Source: Leifsonia sp. PS1209
Lineage (GTDB): Bacteria > Actinomycetota > Actinomycetes > Actinomycetales > Microbacteriaceae
DNA length: 64,000 bases
Assembly: GCF_012317045.1 (NCBI RefSeq)
Contig: NZ_CP051154.1
Span: 868,001-932,000, forward strand
Reading direction: 5' to 3'
Below the pieces are notes generated by a model. The model was not told the DNA's origin, searched no databases, and saw nothing but the letters and a program-made list of their open reading frames with translations. Below, one piece after another: positions 7,791-16,171 of the stretch. Position numbers and translations under genes: made by a program. Each line of letters starts with the position of its first letter. The first letter of the stretch is position 1.

Positions 7791-8450
7791 TCATCGCACG
7801 CCGCGGAGTACGGTATCCACAGCAAATTCGAGCTCGAGGCGAGCGTCCGAGACGTCCTGGTCGGCTGCAATCGCCAGCCGCGGATAGCGGGCAGAGACAA
7901 TGTCGGCGAGCCACGGCGTCGGGGTTGCGCGACGCAGGCTCATCTCGAGTGAGGCGTAGGTGCGGACGAGATTGTCCAAGAGAAGCGCTAGCCGCAGCGC
8001 GTCGACGTCGGTCTGATCTGTGATCGCGCCGACGAGGGCGTCGATCCAGGCGTACGCGCGCGGCTGCGTCGGCATCCTCGTCGGCGTGACTTCGCACAGC
8101 CAGGTGTGTTCGGCGTAGCGGTCGGCGAGCTGCGACGCCCACGCCCGGCACCGTTGCTGCCAGTCATCGCCCTGGATCGGAGGGGGGTCGCCGATTGCAG
8201 CATCCACCATCAACTCGACAAGCTCTGCCTTTGAGTCGACGTAGCGGTAGATGGCCGTGGTTGTCATGCCGAGCCGTTCGGCGACTTTCCCGAGCGAGAT
8301 GCCACCAAGACCGACTTCGTCCGCGAGATCGACGGACGCTCCCGCGAGTTCGGCCGCACTCCACCGCGACTTCGGGCCTCGACCCGCAGGGGCGCCGAGA
8401 CCCCAGAGTTGCCGAATCGCGCGATCCTCTTGACTGTGCATGGCGTTCAC
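7791..8450 (-). CDS. TetR/AcrR-family transcriptional regulator
   Basis: A 219-aa regulator. The helix-turn-helix (about residues 45-75) contains ISLGKVAERLGMTTTAIYRY, the classical TetR recognition unit followed by VDSKAEL. The remainder is an all-helical ligand-binding domain. GTG at 8450 and ATG at 8441 are both possible starts, neither with a strong ribosome binding site. The gene is divergent from an SDR gene, and a perfect long palindrome (8461-8487) fills the intergenic space, so it probably represses both itself and the SDR/DUF1772 pair. Confidence 0.85.
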   Translation of the reverse strand: MNAMHSQEDRAIRQLWGLGAPAGRGPKSRWSAAELAGASVDLADEVGLGGISLGKVAERLGMTTTAIYRYVDSKAELVELMVDAAIGDPPPIQGDDWQQRCRAWASQLADRYAEHTWLCEVTPTRMPTQPRAYAWIDALVGAITDQTDVDALRLALLLDNLVRTYASLEMSLRRATPTPWLADIVSARYPRLAIAADQDVSDARLELEFAVDTVLRGVR

Positions 8451-8460
8451 TGTAGCGTCC

Positions 8461-8487
8461 CTATCTGTGAATCACATTCACAGATAG
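8461..8487. promoter_or_regulatory. Probable TetR operator
   Basis: A perfect inverted repeat with 12-bp arms (CTATCTGTGAAT and its complement) around a 3-base centre, placed 10 bases upstream of the SDR start and 10 bases upstream of the tetR start. This is the usual arrangement for a divergently transcribed TetR autorepressor. Confidence 0.75.
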
Positions 8488-8496
8488 GAGCTGTTC

Positions 8497-9330
8497 ATGA
8501 CTACGATTCTGATCACTGGTGCGTCCGCGGGCATCGGCGCTCGCACAGCTCGCCTGCTCGCCGCGGGCGGAGCGACAGTCTTTGGCGCTGCCCGCACGAC
8601 GGGGGCGATCGCCGAGATCCCAGGCGTCACCCCTGTCGCTCTCGACCTCACCCACGAGGAATCGATCCTGGCGGCGGTGGACACGGTAAACCGTCTCGCA
8701 GGCAGTGTGGATGTGCTCATCAACTGCGCCGGATACGGAGAATTCGGCAGCGTCGAAGAAACGCTGCTCGCCGACGCCCGCCGGCAACTCGAGGTCAACG
8801 TCTTAGGGGCGATCGGGCTGATACAAGCCGTCCTGCCAGGGATGCGAGCCGCACGTCGGGGAAGGATCGTCAACGTGTCCTCGCTGGCTGGGGAGTTCGC
8901 TGCCCCAATGGGAGGTTGGTATCACGCCTCCAAGTTCGCACTTGAGGCGTTGTCGGATTCGCTCCGCGGCGAAGTCGCGCAGTTCGGAATCGACGTCACA
9001 GTTGTTCAGCCGAGCTACGTTGCAACGGACTGGCACGACAACGCGATGGAACGCGTGGAGCGGGCTTCCGCGCGCGGACCATACTCGGCGATGGCCTCCG
9101 CGATGCGCACCTATTTCGCCAACCCAGCGCTCACCAGGCAATTCTCAAGCCCCGATGCAGTGGCGGCCATTATCGCTAAAGCGGCATTGACCCGACGGCC
9201 GCGAACTCGCTACCGGATCGGCCCTGGCGCAAACATCGCCGTCGCCCTCGCCACCATCCTTCCGGACCGCACATTCGACGCGCTGACTCGTAAGCAGTTC
9301 GGCTATCCCCAACTCACGCCCCAGCCGTAG
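8497..9330 (+). CDS. Classical short-chain dehydrogenase/reductase
   Basis: A 277-aa SDR with the cofactor motif TGASAGIG (residues 7-14), the NCAG element, the catalytic Ser in NVSSLAGE and the YHASK active-site pair. It oxidises or reduces an unknown carbonyl/hydroxyl substrate with NAD(P)H. GGAG lies just ahead of the ATG. It is followed after 27 bases by a DUF1772 membrane gene and is probably controlled by the divergent TetR repressor. Confidence 0.88.
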   Translation: MTTILITGASAGIGARTARLLAAGGATVFGAARTTGAIAEIPGVTPVALDLTHEESILAAVDTVNRLAGSVDVLINCAGYGEFGSVEETLLADARRQLEVNVLGAIGLIQAVLPGMRAARRGRIVNVSSLAGEFAAPMGGWYHASKFALEALSDSLRGEVAQFGIDVTVVQPSYVATDWHDNAMERVERASARGPYSAMASAMRTYFANPALTRQFSSPDAVAAIIAKAALTRRPRTRYRIGPGANIAVALATILPDRTFDALTRKQFGYPQLTPQP

Positions 9331-9357
9331 ACAGACCCAGCCTAGAAGGGACCCCGC

Positions 9358-9831
9358 ATGGACGTCATCGTTTCGATCACCACCACAGTCGCCATCCTTG
9401 GAGTAGCCGTGATTTTCGGCGCCGACGTGCTCGCCGCGGTCGTACTCCGCCCGGTCTACGCCGGTGTGGATGCGCGCACGCTCGTGCAGGCCGTCGGGCG
9501 CGGTCACCATTTTGGAGACCGTCGCCTCCCGATCGCCGGCATCCTTGGCGTCGTGTTCACCGCGGCCACGGCGATCATCGCCTTCATCGGGCGGATGCCA
9601 GCGCCCGGTTTCCTCGCGGGAGCGGCACTACTGCTGCTGCTTACCTGGCTGGTTCTCTTCACGCGAATCTCGAAGCCGATCAATGCGCGACTCAGCGCCG
9701 CCGCATTGGCGGGTGAGGTGCCGGAAAATGCGCGGGAGCTGCAGGATCGATGGGAATCGATCATCACGCTGCGCGCCGTCATACAAGGCGTGTCCGTATT
9801 GCTGCTCTGCTCGGTACTCATCGTCGCGTGA
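9358..9831 (+). CDS. DUF1772-like membrane protein
   Basis: A 157-aa protein with four likely membrane segments and the loop RISKPINARLSAAAL, which resembles the DUF1772 (anthrone oxygenase-like) family. The biochemical role of bacterial members is not established. AAGGGA precedes the ATG. It follows the SDR gene closely in the same direction and is likely co-transcribed. Confidence 0.65.
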   Translation: MDVIVSITTTVAILGVAVIFGADVLAAVVLRPVYAGVDARTLVQAVGRGHHFGDRRLPIAGILGVVFTAATAIIAFIGRMPAPGFLAGAALLLLLTWLVLFTRISKPINARLSAAALAGEVPENARELQDRWESIITLRAVIQGVSVLLLCSVLIVA

Positions 9832-9908
9832 ACGAGAAGACGAGCTTCCGAACGATCGCCCCGCCTGGCTCAGCTCGTCAACCGCACAAGTAGGGCCTGG
9901 CGGTGGAC

Positions 9909-11258
9909 CTACGGCGCGTGATTCTTCTCCTCCGTCTGCCCGGCGATCGCCCGCTCGAAAGTCCTGCGCGGATGTTGGACGGCGGACGTGGATGTCAGGT
10001 CCCGGATTGCGAGGACGTTTGCGGCCCAGTTCGCCGCGAGTCGTATCCGTCTGGACATGCTGGGAAGAGCTGCACCGTGGTAGGCCTTGTCGATGACCCA
10101 GGCGAGCTGGCCTCGAACCGGCACGCCCTTGACGACGCCGGCGCCGCGCCGTGCGCCGAAGCTCGCGAGGGTGCCGAGCGACGTGTGCCGGTACGCGAAC
10201 GGTTCGGTGCCATCCAGGACGCGGAGGATGTTGTCTGCGACGAGTTGGGCTTGTCGGAGAGCGTGTTGGGCAGTTGGCGGGCAGAATGCGGGTTGTGAGG
10301 GCGCGGTGAGGTTGGGGATTTCGGCGTTGTCGCCGATCGCCCACGCACCAGGTAGTGGTGTGCCGTCGTTGTCGATCACTTGGAGGCGCGCGTTGGCTTG
10401 AACGTGACCTTTGCTACCTCGGGGAGCGTTCGTCCGGTCCAGCTCCGGGTTGGGGGTGACGCCGGCCGCCCACACGATCGTGTCCGCGCCGAGCTGGGTG
10501 CCGTCCGTGAGGTGGACGATACCGTTCTCGCAGGAGCGCATTTCCGTGTTCGTTTTCACGGTGATCCCGCGCCGCCGGAGGAGGCGGAGGGTCCAGTCGG
10601 AGAGCGAAGGGGGTAGCTCCGTAGCGATCCGACCAGCTGCTTCCACAAGAATCCAGTGCTGCGCTGCCTGGTCCAAAGTGGGGTAGCTTGCATGGGCGCG
10701 GCTGGCGAGATCCTGGAGCTCGGCCATCGCTTCAACCCCGGTGTAACCGCCGCCGACGAAGACGAAGGAGAGGGCGCGGTTGCGAACGGCGGCGTCTGTC
10801 GTGCTCGCCGCAGATTGGATGCGGTCCAGGACATGGTTGCGGAGGAACACGGCCTCCTCAAGTGATTCGAATCCGACGGCATGTTCGGCCAGACCGGATA
10901 TTGGCGCTGCTTTCGTGACGGCGCCGAGGGCGAAGACAACGTGGTCGTATCGGGTCGCTCGTTCGGTTCCGTCGAGGGTGCGTATCACGGCGGTCTTCGA
11001 CCGGCAGTCGACGGATTCGATCGTCCCGCCGACGACGGTGGCGAAGGAGAGCGGCCGGGAAAGGTCGACGGTGACATCACGAGGTTGGGTGTGGCCCCCA
11101 GCGACTTCGGGCAGCAGGGGTTTGTATGTCATGTACGGTCGCGGTTCGACCACCGTCACGCGCACGCGTCCGGACAGTGCGGCGCGGCGAAGTCCTCGAG
11201 CAGCGTGGAAGCCTGCATACCCGCCACCGAGAATGAGGATGTGCGGCGCCGCGGTCAC
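9909..11258 (-). CDS. ndh: Type II NADH dehydrogenase (NDH-2)
   Basis: A 449-aa FAD-dependent NADH:quinone oxidoreductase that passes electrons to menaquinone without pumping protons. The FAD motif ILILGGGYAGFHAAR is at the N-terminus and the NAD(P)H motif FVFVGGGYTGVEAMAEL is central; AIGDNAEI closes the FAD domain. The C-terminal helical part is present for peripheral membrane attachment. Its GTG start overlaps the stop of the upstream SDR gene in a GTGA arrangement (11255-11258), so translation is coupled. Confidence 0.88.
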   Translation of the reverse strand: MTAAPHILILGGGYAGFHAARGLRRAALSGRVRVTVVEPRPYMTYKPLLPEVAGGHTQPRDVTVDLSRPLSFATVVGGTIESVDCRSKTAVIRTLDGTERATRYDHVVFALGAVTKAAPISGLAEHAVGFESLEEAVFLRNHVLDRIQSAASTTDAAVRNRALSFVFVGGGYTGVEAMAELQDLASRAHASYPTLDQAAQHWILVEAAGRIATELPPSLSDWTLRLLRRRGITVKTNTEMRSCENGIVHLTDGTQLGADTIVWAAGVTPNPELDRTNAPRGSKGHVQANARLQVIDNDGTPLPGAWAIGDNAEIPNLTAPSQPAFCPPTAQHALRQAQLVADNILRVLDGTEPFAYRHTSLGTLASFGARRGAGVVKGVPVRGQLAWVIDKAYHGAALPSMSRRIRLAANWAANVLAIRDLTSTSAVQHPRRTFERAIAGQTEEKNHAP

Positions 11259-12025
11259 AGCCCGACGCTTCCCTGCATGATCCCACCGTCGACGAAAACG
11301 GTGGTCGCTGTCAGGTAACGGCCCTGGTTGGACGCCACGAAGATCACCGTGTCGGCGATCGCCGACGGATCGGCGACCGTTCGGAGCGGGATGCTTTGCT
11401 CGAGTTTTCGGCGACTGTCCGGGTCGGTCATCGTCGCCGCATTGATCGGAGTGTTCACCGCTCCGGGGGCCACGTTGACGACGCGCACCCCGTGCGGGCC
11501 GAGCTCGACCCCGGCCGTTCGGGTGAGCATCCGCATGGCACCTTTGGAGACGCAGTAGGCGATATTGCCGGGCATCGGCCAGTCCTCATGAACCGAGGAC
11601 ATGTTCACGACCACACCTCCCTCGGGGCCTTGCTGGATGAATTGCTCGGCCGCGAATTTCGTTCCGAAGAACGCACTGCGAACGTTCACCGCGATAACTT
11701 CGTCGAAGGTGTCCTCGTCGATCTCGAGCAGGGACATGCGTTTTTCGATTCCGGCGTTGTTCACGAACACGTCCAGCCGTCCAAACTCGTCGACCGCGGC
11801 TCGGATCAGCTTCTGGATGCCGTCGGGTTGGGAAACATCTGCCTCGACGCCGATTGCTTCGCCTCCGGTGGAAACGATCTGTTGCACGAGGTCGGCAGTG
11901 TCGTCGGGATGGGCGACGTAGTCGATCACGACGCGTGCACCCTCCGCTGCTGCTGCGATCGCGGTGGCGGCACCTATGCCGCTGTTACCGCCGGTGACCA
12001 CGATGGTCTTGCCATCTAATTGCAT
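11255..12025 (-). CDS. SDR family oxidoreductase, glucose-1-dehydrogenase-like
   Basis: A 256-aa classical SDR with TGGNSGIG (11-18), NNAG, the catalytic Ser in NMSSVHEDW and YCVSK. Overall it resembles bacterial glucose 1-dehydrogenase / 3-oxoacyl reductase-type enzymes (inference from motif spacing). ATG at 12025 has GGGGAGA ahead; the frame continues open upstream without a ribosome binding site. The gene ends inside the GTG of ndh, so NADH made by this enzyme could be reoxidised directly by its partner. Operator copy C lies 46 bases upstream. Confidence 0.82.
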   Translation of the reverse strand: MQLDGKTIVVTGGNSGIGAATAIAAAAEGARVVIDYVAHPDDTADLVQQIVSTGGEAIGVEADVSQPDGIQKLIRAAVDEFGRLDVFVNNAGIEKRMSLLEIDEDTFDEVIAVNVRSAFFGTKFAAEQFIQQGPEGGVVVNMSSVHEDWPMPGNIAYCVSKGAMRMLTRTAGVELGPHGVRVVNVAPGAVNTPINAATMTDPDSRRKLEQSIPLRTVADPSAIADTVIFVASNQGRYLTATTVFVDGGIMQGSVGL

Positions 12026-12070
12026 GCGTTCTCCCCTCGGGATGGATTGTCCGCAATTGTAAGCAAGCAA

Positions 12071-12092
12071 TTGCGATGCCGCAATCATTGCG
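12071..12092 (+). promoter_or_regulatory. Composite operator, copy C
   Basis: TTGCG (12071-12075), spacer atgc, CGCAA (12080-12084), spacer tca, TTGCG (12088-12092); all half-sites perfect. It faces the leftward SDR-ndh operon. A further CGCAA half-site lies at 12052-12056. Confidence 0.7.
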
Positions 12093-12209
12093 AATGACCT
12101 CGATATCCAATCAGGGAAGTGGTAGGACTCTCCGGTCGCGTGCCCACGAGCTCGGGTCGATTCCCGGGCAATTCATCGTTAGCAGCATCTTCACTAAGGC
12201 TGGCGTTGG

Positions 12210-12231
12210 TGCAATAATTGCGCTGTAGCAA
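12210..12231 (-). promoter_or_regulatory. Composite operator, copy D (degenerate)
   Basis: Read on the minus strand: TTGCT, spacer acag, CGCAA, spacer tta, TTGCA. The spacing is identical to the other copies, with one mismatch in each outer half-site. It lies 18 bases upstream of the small repeat-protein gene that opens the rightward operon. Confidence 0.5.
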
Positions 12232-12249
12232 CTAATCGAGGTGAGAAGG

Positions 12250-12483
12250 ATGGACAAAGCAAGAGACGAGTTCGCAACCGAACGGGATTCTCTAGAGGGG
12301 CAGTACACCCAGCACGGGGACACCGCGCCACGCACGGTGCACGGTCAATACACCGAGACCGAGGCGGAGGCACCCGACCCGCACGTCGAGGGAGAGTACA
12401 CCGGCGCCTCCCACCACGGTGAAGCACCAGAGGTGACGAGCACGGAGAAGCGTCACGGCAACTACCCGAAGGCGGAGCACTGA
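12250..12483 (+). CDS. Small hydrophilic protein with four GxY repeats
   Basis: A 77-aa, strongly acidic and probably disordered protein. The motif [E/H]-G-x-Y-[T/P] recurs four times: EGQYT (16-20), HGQYT (31-35), EGEYT (47-51) and HGNYP (69-73). No membrane segment or cysteine is present. ATG at 12250 is set by GAGGTG six bases ahead. It is the first gene of a long rightward operon and directly follows operator copy D. The regularly placed Tyr and His could bind metal or act in desiccation or oxidation protection; that is speculation. Confidence 0.7.
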   Translation: MDKARDEFATERDSLEGQYTQHGDTAPRTVHGQYTETEAEAPDPHVEGEYTGASHHGEAPEVTSTEKRHGNYPKAEH

Positions 12484-12484
12484 C

Positions 12485-13315
12485 GTGGCAGGACGCCAAT
12501 TCCGGTTCCTCAACGATCGCACGGTCGGCATGTCCGGCCTCGGCGATCCGATGGCGAACCGGTTGGTCCTGCTGTGCCATCCGACCGCGGGTGCGGCCGG
12601 ATTCGATCCTGACCCGGTTCTGACCTCCACCTGGGGTGTGCATCTGGTGTCCTTCGACCGTCCGGGGTACGGCTCATCCGATCCCTATCCGGACGGCACA
12701 ACTCCGTCCGCGGCGGCATGGGCAGATGACGTGGCCCACTATTTCACCCGGGCCGAAGCCACCGCGTCGTCCGTCGCGCACACCGATTTCGGGCGCATCG
12801 GCGTCATCGGATGGCGAGAGGGCGGCCTGTTCGCTGCGACCCTCGCCGCCCGTCACCCAGACCTCGTCGACCGTTTGGCGCTGGTCGGCTGCCCGGCTTG
12901 GCCGACGCTGGCGGACGCCCGCGAATCTGACGCGGAATCATGGTTCGATCCGAACCGACTGATCCCGCGGTTCTCCGAACGGGACACGAGTTCGTACGAG
13001 CGGCGTGTGAACCGGATGCTCGCCGACGCTCGGCTGCAGGGCAGCGTCGGCGTCGACACCGACGTGGCCTGCTTTGAGGCCGACCCGCCATCGCTCGAAC
13101 GGGTCTCTGCCGACACTCTGATCGCGATCGGCAAACGAGACGACTACGCCACCCCCGTAGACGGGCGCTGGTTCAGCAAGCAACTTCCGCTGTCGCAGAC
13201 TTTCGTGTCCGAGCGCGGCGGCCGCGACCTCATCGCCAGCGCCTGGCAACGCATCCTCGAACACGTCGCACCCGGCCACGGACACGTCGACGCGATCATC
13301 GCTCGCACCCACTGA
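12485..13315 (+). CDS. Alpha/beta-hydrolase fold protein lacking the usual nucleophile
   Basis: A 276-aa alpha/beta-hydrolase fold protein. The oxyanion-side phrase CHPTAGAAGFDPDP and the SFDRPGYGSSDP loop are typical. At the nucleophile elbow, where the family has GxSxG, the sequence reads GWREGG, so the catalytic Ser is replaced by Arg. The enzyme may be inactive as a hydrolase and serve a binding or structural role, or use different chemistry. It starts with GTG one base after the preceding stop, so it belongs to the same operon as the small repeat protein. Confidence 0.75.
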   Translation: MAGRQFRFLNDRTVGMSGLGDPMANRLVLLCHPTAGAAGFDPDPVLTSTWGVHLVSFDRPGYGSSDPYPDGTTPSAAAWADDVAHYFTRAEATASSVAHTDFGRIGVIGWREGGLFAATLAARHPDLVDRLALVGCPAWPTLADARESDAESWFDPNRLIPRFSERDTSSYERRVNRMLADARLQGSVGVDTDVACFEADPPSLERVSADTLIAIGKRDDYATPVDGRWFSKQLPLSQTFVSERGGRDLIASAWQRILEHVAPGHGHVDAIIARTH

Positions 13316-13420
13316 CCGTGCGTTCTGCGATGGCGTACATCCCCCTTCACCCCATCAGCCAACCGGAGTACCAGTGACAACGAGGTCCACTTCCGACGCC
13401 CGCCCGACGAAAGGCCACCG

Positions 13421-13888
13421 ATGACACTTCGTGCCAGCAGAAAATCCGCACGCACAGCGGTGCGCGGCATCGATCGCATGGTGAAGAACGTGGAAACCGG
13501 ACGCTTCGAACGATCCCTGTCCACGCTGACAGCCGTCGGTGCGCTCGTCACCGCGGGCGAGATCTTCTTCGAGCACGACAAGGCCAGTTTCGGCAACAAA
13601 TGGATGTGGGTGCCGGTGGTCCTCGGACCGGTCGGCGCGGCAGCCGGCATCGCTGGCCTGCTCAGTCATCGAATGGCGAAAACCGTCTTGCCCGTAGCGT
13701 CGGCGACGATCATCGCGAATGGGCTCCAGGGCACCTACCTGCACGCCCGCGGCGTCGCCCAGAAACCTGGCGGGTGGCAAAACCTGCGCTACAACCTCGA
13801 AATGGGCCCCCCGCTCCTGGCGCCTCTGTTGGTGACGATGGTCGGCGGGATGGGACTGCTCGCCGCGATCCTGAGGCGCGAGAAATGA
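13421..13888 (+). CDS. Hypothetical membrane protein
   Basis: A 155-aa protein with a basic N-terminus and three to four hydrophobic segments (around residues 33-50, 60-80, 85-100 and 130-150). I do not recognise a family. GAAAGG precedes the ATG at 13421. Its stop overlaps the start of the gluconate-dehydrogenase subunit gene (ATGA), so it is translationally coupled to it and could anchor the oxidoreductase complex to the membrane or pass electrons to it; this is inferred from position only. Confidence 0.65.
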   Translation: MTLRASRKSARTAVRGIDRMVKNVETGRFERSLSTLTAVGALVTAGEIFFEHDKASFGNKWMWVPVVLGPVGAAAGIAGLLSHRMAKTVLPVASATIIANGLQGTYLHARGVAQKPGGWQNLRYNLEMGPPLLAPLLVTMVGGMGLLAAILRREK

Positions 13889-14529
13889 CAACCCTGCCGC
13901 TCTCGCCAAGCAACGGCGGCGACCGTTTCCCCGGCTTCGATGTCCTCAGCCAACGTGAGCACTGGGATGCGGCCACCGAGGCCGTCGTCGAGTCACGGCT
14001 CGGGCTGCTGCCGCAGATGCGATTCTTCGACGTCGTCGAGGAAGCGTGCGCCACCGCACTCTTCGACCAGCTCCTCGATCAGCGCGATGAACCCCGGGTG
14101 CCCGTCACCCGGATGGTGGACTCCCGGCTGGCGGAGAAGGAGACCGACGGGTGGCACTACGACTCGATGCCGGCCGACCCGGACGCCTGGCGGCGTTCGT
14201 TGGCCGCCCTCGACGACGACGCGAACGCCACGTATGGTGCCGTGTTTGCTGACTGCACCTGGAACGACCAGCATGCACTACTAGCCGACATTCAGCGCCT
14301 CGGATCCGCCGACTGGCATGGCATGCCAGCGTCGGCCGTGTGGGGGTTGTGGACCCGGTACGCGTGCACCGCGTTCTATTCACACCCGTCGGCGTGGAAC
14401 GAGATCGGCTTCGCCGGCCCCGCCTACCCGCGCGGCTACAAGAACCTCGGCATCGACCGGCGTGAACCGTTCGAAGTCGCCGACGCGAACCCCGACGACG
14501 ACCCCACCAGGACATCCGATGCCCGATAA
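13885..14529 (+). CDS. Gluconate 2-dehydrogenase subunit 3 family protein
   Basis: A 214-aa protein resembling the small (gamma) subunit of FAD-dependent gluconate 2-dehydrogenases; the stretch AFYSHPSAWNEIGFAGPAYP is typical of the family. Usual members carry a Tat signal peptide, but none is visible here (start MTTLPLSPSNGGDRFPGF), so the complex may be cytoplasmic. The ATG overlaps the previous stop, and the 3' end overlaps the GMC gene by 11 bases, consistent with a two-subunit enzyme. Confidence 0.8.
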   Translation: MTTLPLSPSNGGDRFPGFDVLSQREHWDAATEAVVESRLGLLPQMRFFDVVEEACATALFDQLLDQRDEPRVPVTRMVDSRLAEKETDGWHYDSMPADPDAWRRSLAALDDDANATYGAVFADCTWNDQHALLADIQRLGSADWHGMPASAVWGLWTRYACTAFYSHPSAWNEIGFAGPAYPRGYKNLGIDRREPFEVADANPDDDPTRTSDAR

Positions 14530-16171
14530 GGTGCGGGAACGCAACGAGTCCGCATGGCTGCTCACGCCGAACGGCGCCGCGCCAGAACACCGCCTCCGCG
14601 ACGACATGCGCCGCTTCGACGACAACGACGACGTGGACCTGGTCATCGTCGGGTGTGGTGCAGGCGGATCGACGCTCCTGCAACGGGCTGCGCGATCCGG
14701 CTGGACGGTCGTCGCCTTGGACGCCGGCCCGTTCTGGAACCCCGAAACCGACTGGGTGAGCGACGAAGCCGGCTCCCATCAGCTTTATTGGACAGAACCA
14801 CGCCAGATCGGCGGCGGCGACCCCGTCCCGCTCGGATCCAACAACTCCGGCCGCGGAGTCGGCGGGTCGATGGTGCACTACGCCGGATACACCCCCCGGT
14901 TCCACCCCAGTGACTTCCACACCCGGACGGCGGATGGTGTCGGCGCTGACTGGCCGATCGCTTACGACGACCTCCGTCCCTATTACTCCGCCATCGAGGG
15001 CGAACTGCCGGTGGCGGGGGAGGACTGGCCGTGGGGCGACCCGCACTCGTACCCGCACCGCCCGCATCCCGTCTCCGGGAACGGGGAGGTGTTCCAACGC
15101 GGTGCCCTGGCGTGCGGGATCACGGCGAAGGTAGGACCGGTCGCGATCGCGAACGGCCGGTTCGGCAACCGGCCGCACTGCATCTACCGCGGCTTCTGCC
15201 TGCAGGGCTGCAAGGTCAACGCGAAGGCGTCACCGCTGATCACCCACATCCCGGACGCGCTCGCGCACGGCGCAGAAGTACGCGCGGACAGCATGGTGAC
15301 CTCCATCGGCATCGACCAGCGCACCGGGCTAGCAAACGGCGTGCACTACGTGAAAGACGGCCGGCCACGGTTCCAGCACGCACGAATGGTCGCGATCGCC
15401 GGATACTCCATCGAGACACCCCGCCTGCTGCTGAACTCGACCTCCGCCCGCTTCCCGAATGGGCTCTGCAACGACTTCGACCAGGTCGGCCGCTTCCTGA
15501 TGGTGCAGGGCGCACCGCAAACCGCCGGACGATTCGACGCAGAGATCCGAATGTGGAAAGGACCGCCACCGGAAGTCAGCACCGAACAGTTCTACGAAAC
15601 CGACCCGACCAAACCGTACAAGCGCGGCTTCTCCATCCAGACCGTCTCCCCGCTACCGATCACCTGGGCGGAACACGTCATGGCAGAAGGCCGCTGGGGA
15701 GCGGACCTGCGCAACTACATGTCCGACTACGTGCACTGGGCCTGCTTCGGAGCGCTCTGCGAGTTCCTGCCCCAACCCGATAACCGGGTCACCCTCAGCG
15801 CGGAGAAGGACCGGTACGGGCTGCCGATCGCCCACTTCTCCTACACCCAATGCGACAACGACCGAGCGCTGGCCCATGCGGCGCAAAAGGTGATGGAGCG
15901 AATCCTCACCGCAGCCGGCGCCCGCGAGACCATCACCATCCAACGCTACGCACACCTCGTCGGCGGGGCCAGAATGGCCGCGCGTGAGGAAGACGGCGTG
16001 GTGGACGCTGACTGCCGCAGCTTCGCCGTTCCCAACCTGCTCATCACCGACGGCAGTGTCCTACCGACCCAGGGCAGCGCCAATCCGGCCCTGACCATCA
16101 TGGCGATCGCCGCCCGCGCAGCCGACCGACTGCTGAAACACCCGAACAGAATCGAAAGAGGAATCACATGA
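14519..16171 (+). CDS. GMC-family oxidoreductase (gluconate 2-dehydrogenase large-subunit type)
   Basis: A 550-aa FAD-dependent sugar or polyol dehydrogenase. The FAD motif VIVGCGAGGSTLLQRAA lies near residue 42, SGRGVGGSMVHYAG is the GMC signature region, RYAHLVGGARM holds the C-terminal active-site His, and TDGSVLPTQGSANPAL is the typical C-terminal FAD contact. No Tat signal is seen. It overlaps both the small-subunit gene and the downstream ThDP gene. The cytochrome c subunit that accepts electrons in Gram-negative gluconate dehydrogenases is absent, so the acceptor must differ. Confidence 0.87.
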   Translation: MPDKVRERNESAWLLTPNGAAPEHRLRDDMRRFDDNDDVDLVIVGCGAGGSTLLQRAARSGWTVVALDAGPFWNPETDWVSDEAGSHQLYWTEPRQIGGGDPVPLGSNNSGRGVGGSMVHYAGYTPRFHPSDFHTRTADGVGADWPIAYDDLRPYYSAIEGELPVAGEDWPWGDPHSYPHRPHPVSGNGEVFQRGALACGITAKVGPVAIANGRFGNRPHCIYRGFCLQGCKVNAKASPLITHIPDALAHGAEVRADSMVTSIGIDQRTGLANGVHYVKDGRPRFQHARMVAIAGYSIETPRLLLNSTSARFPNGLCNDFDQVGRFLMVQGAPQTAGRFDAEIRMWKGPPPEVSTEQFYETDPTKPYKRGFSIQTVSPLPITWAEHVMAEGRWGADLRNYMSDYVHWACFGALCEFLPQPDNRVTLSAEKDRYGLPIAHFSYTQCDNDRALAHAAQKVMERILTAAGARETITIQRYAHLVGGARMAAREEDGVVDADCRSFAVPNLLITDGSVLPTQGSANPALTIMAIAARAADRLLKHPNRIERGIT

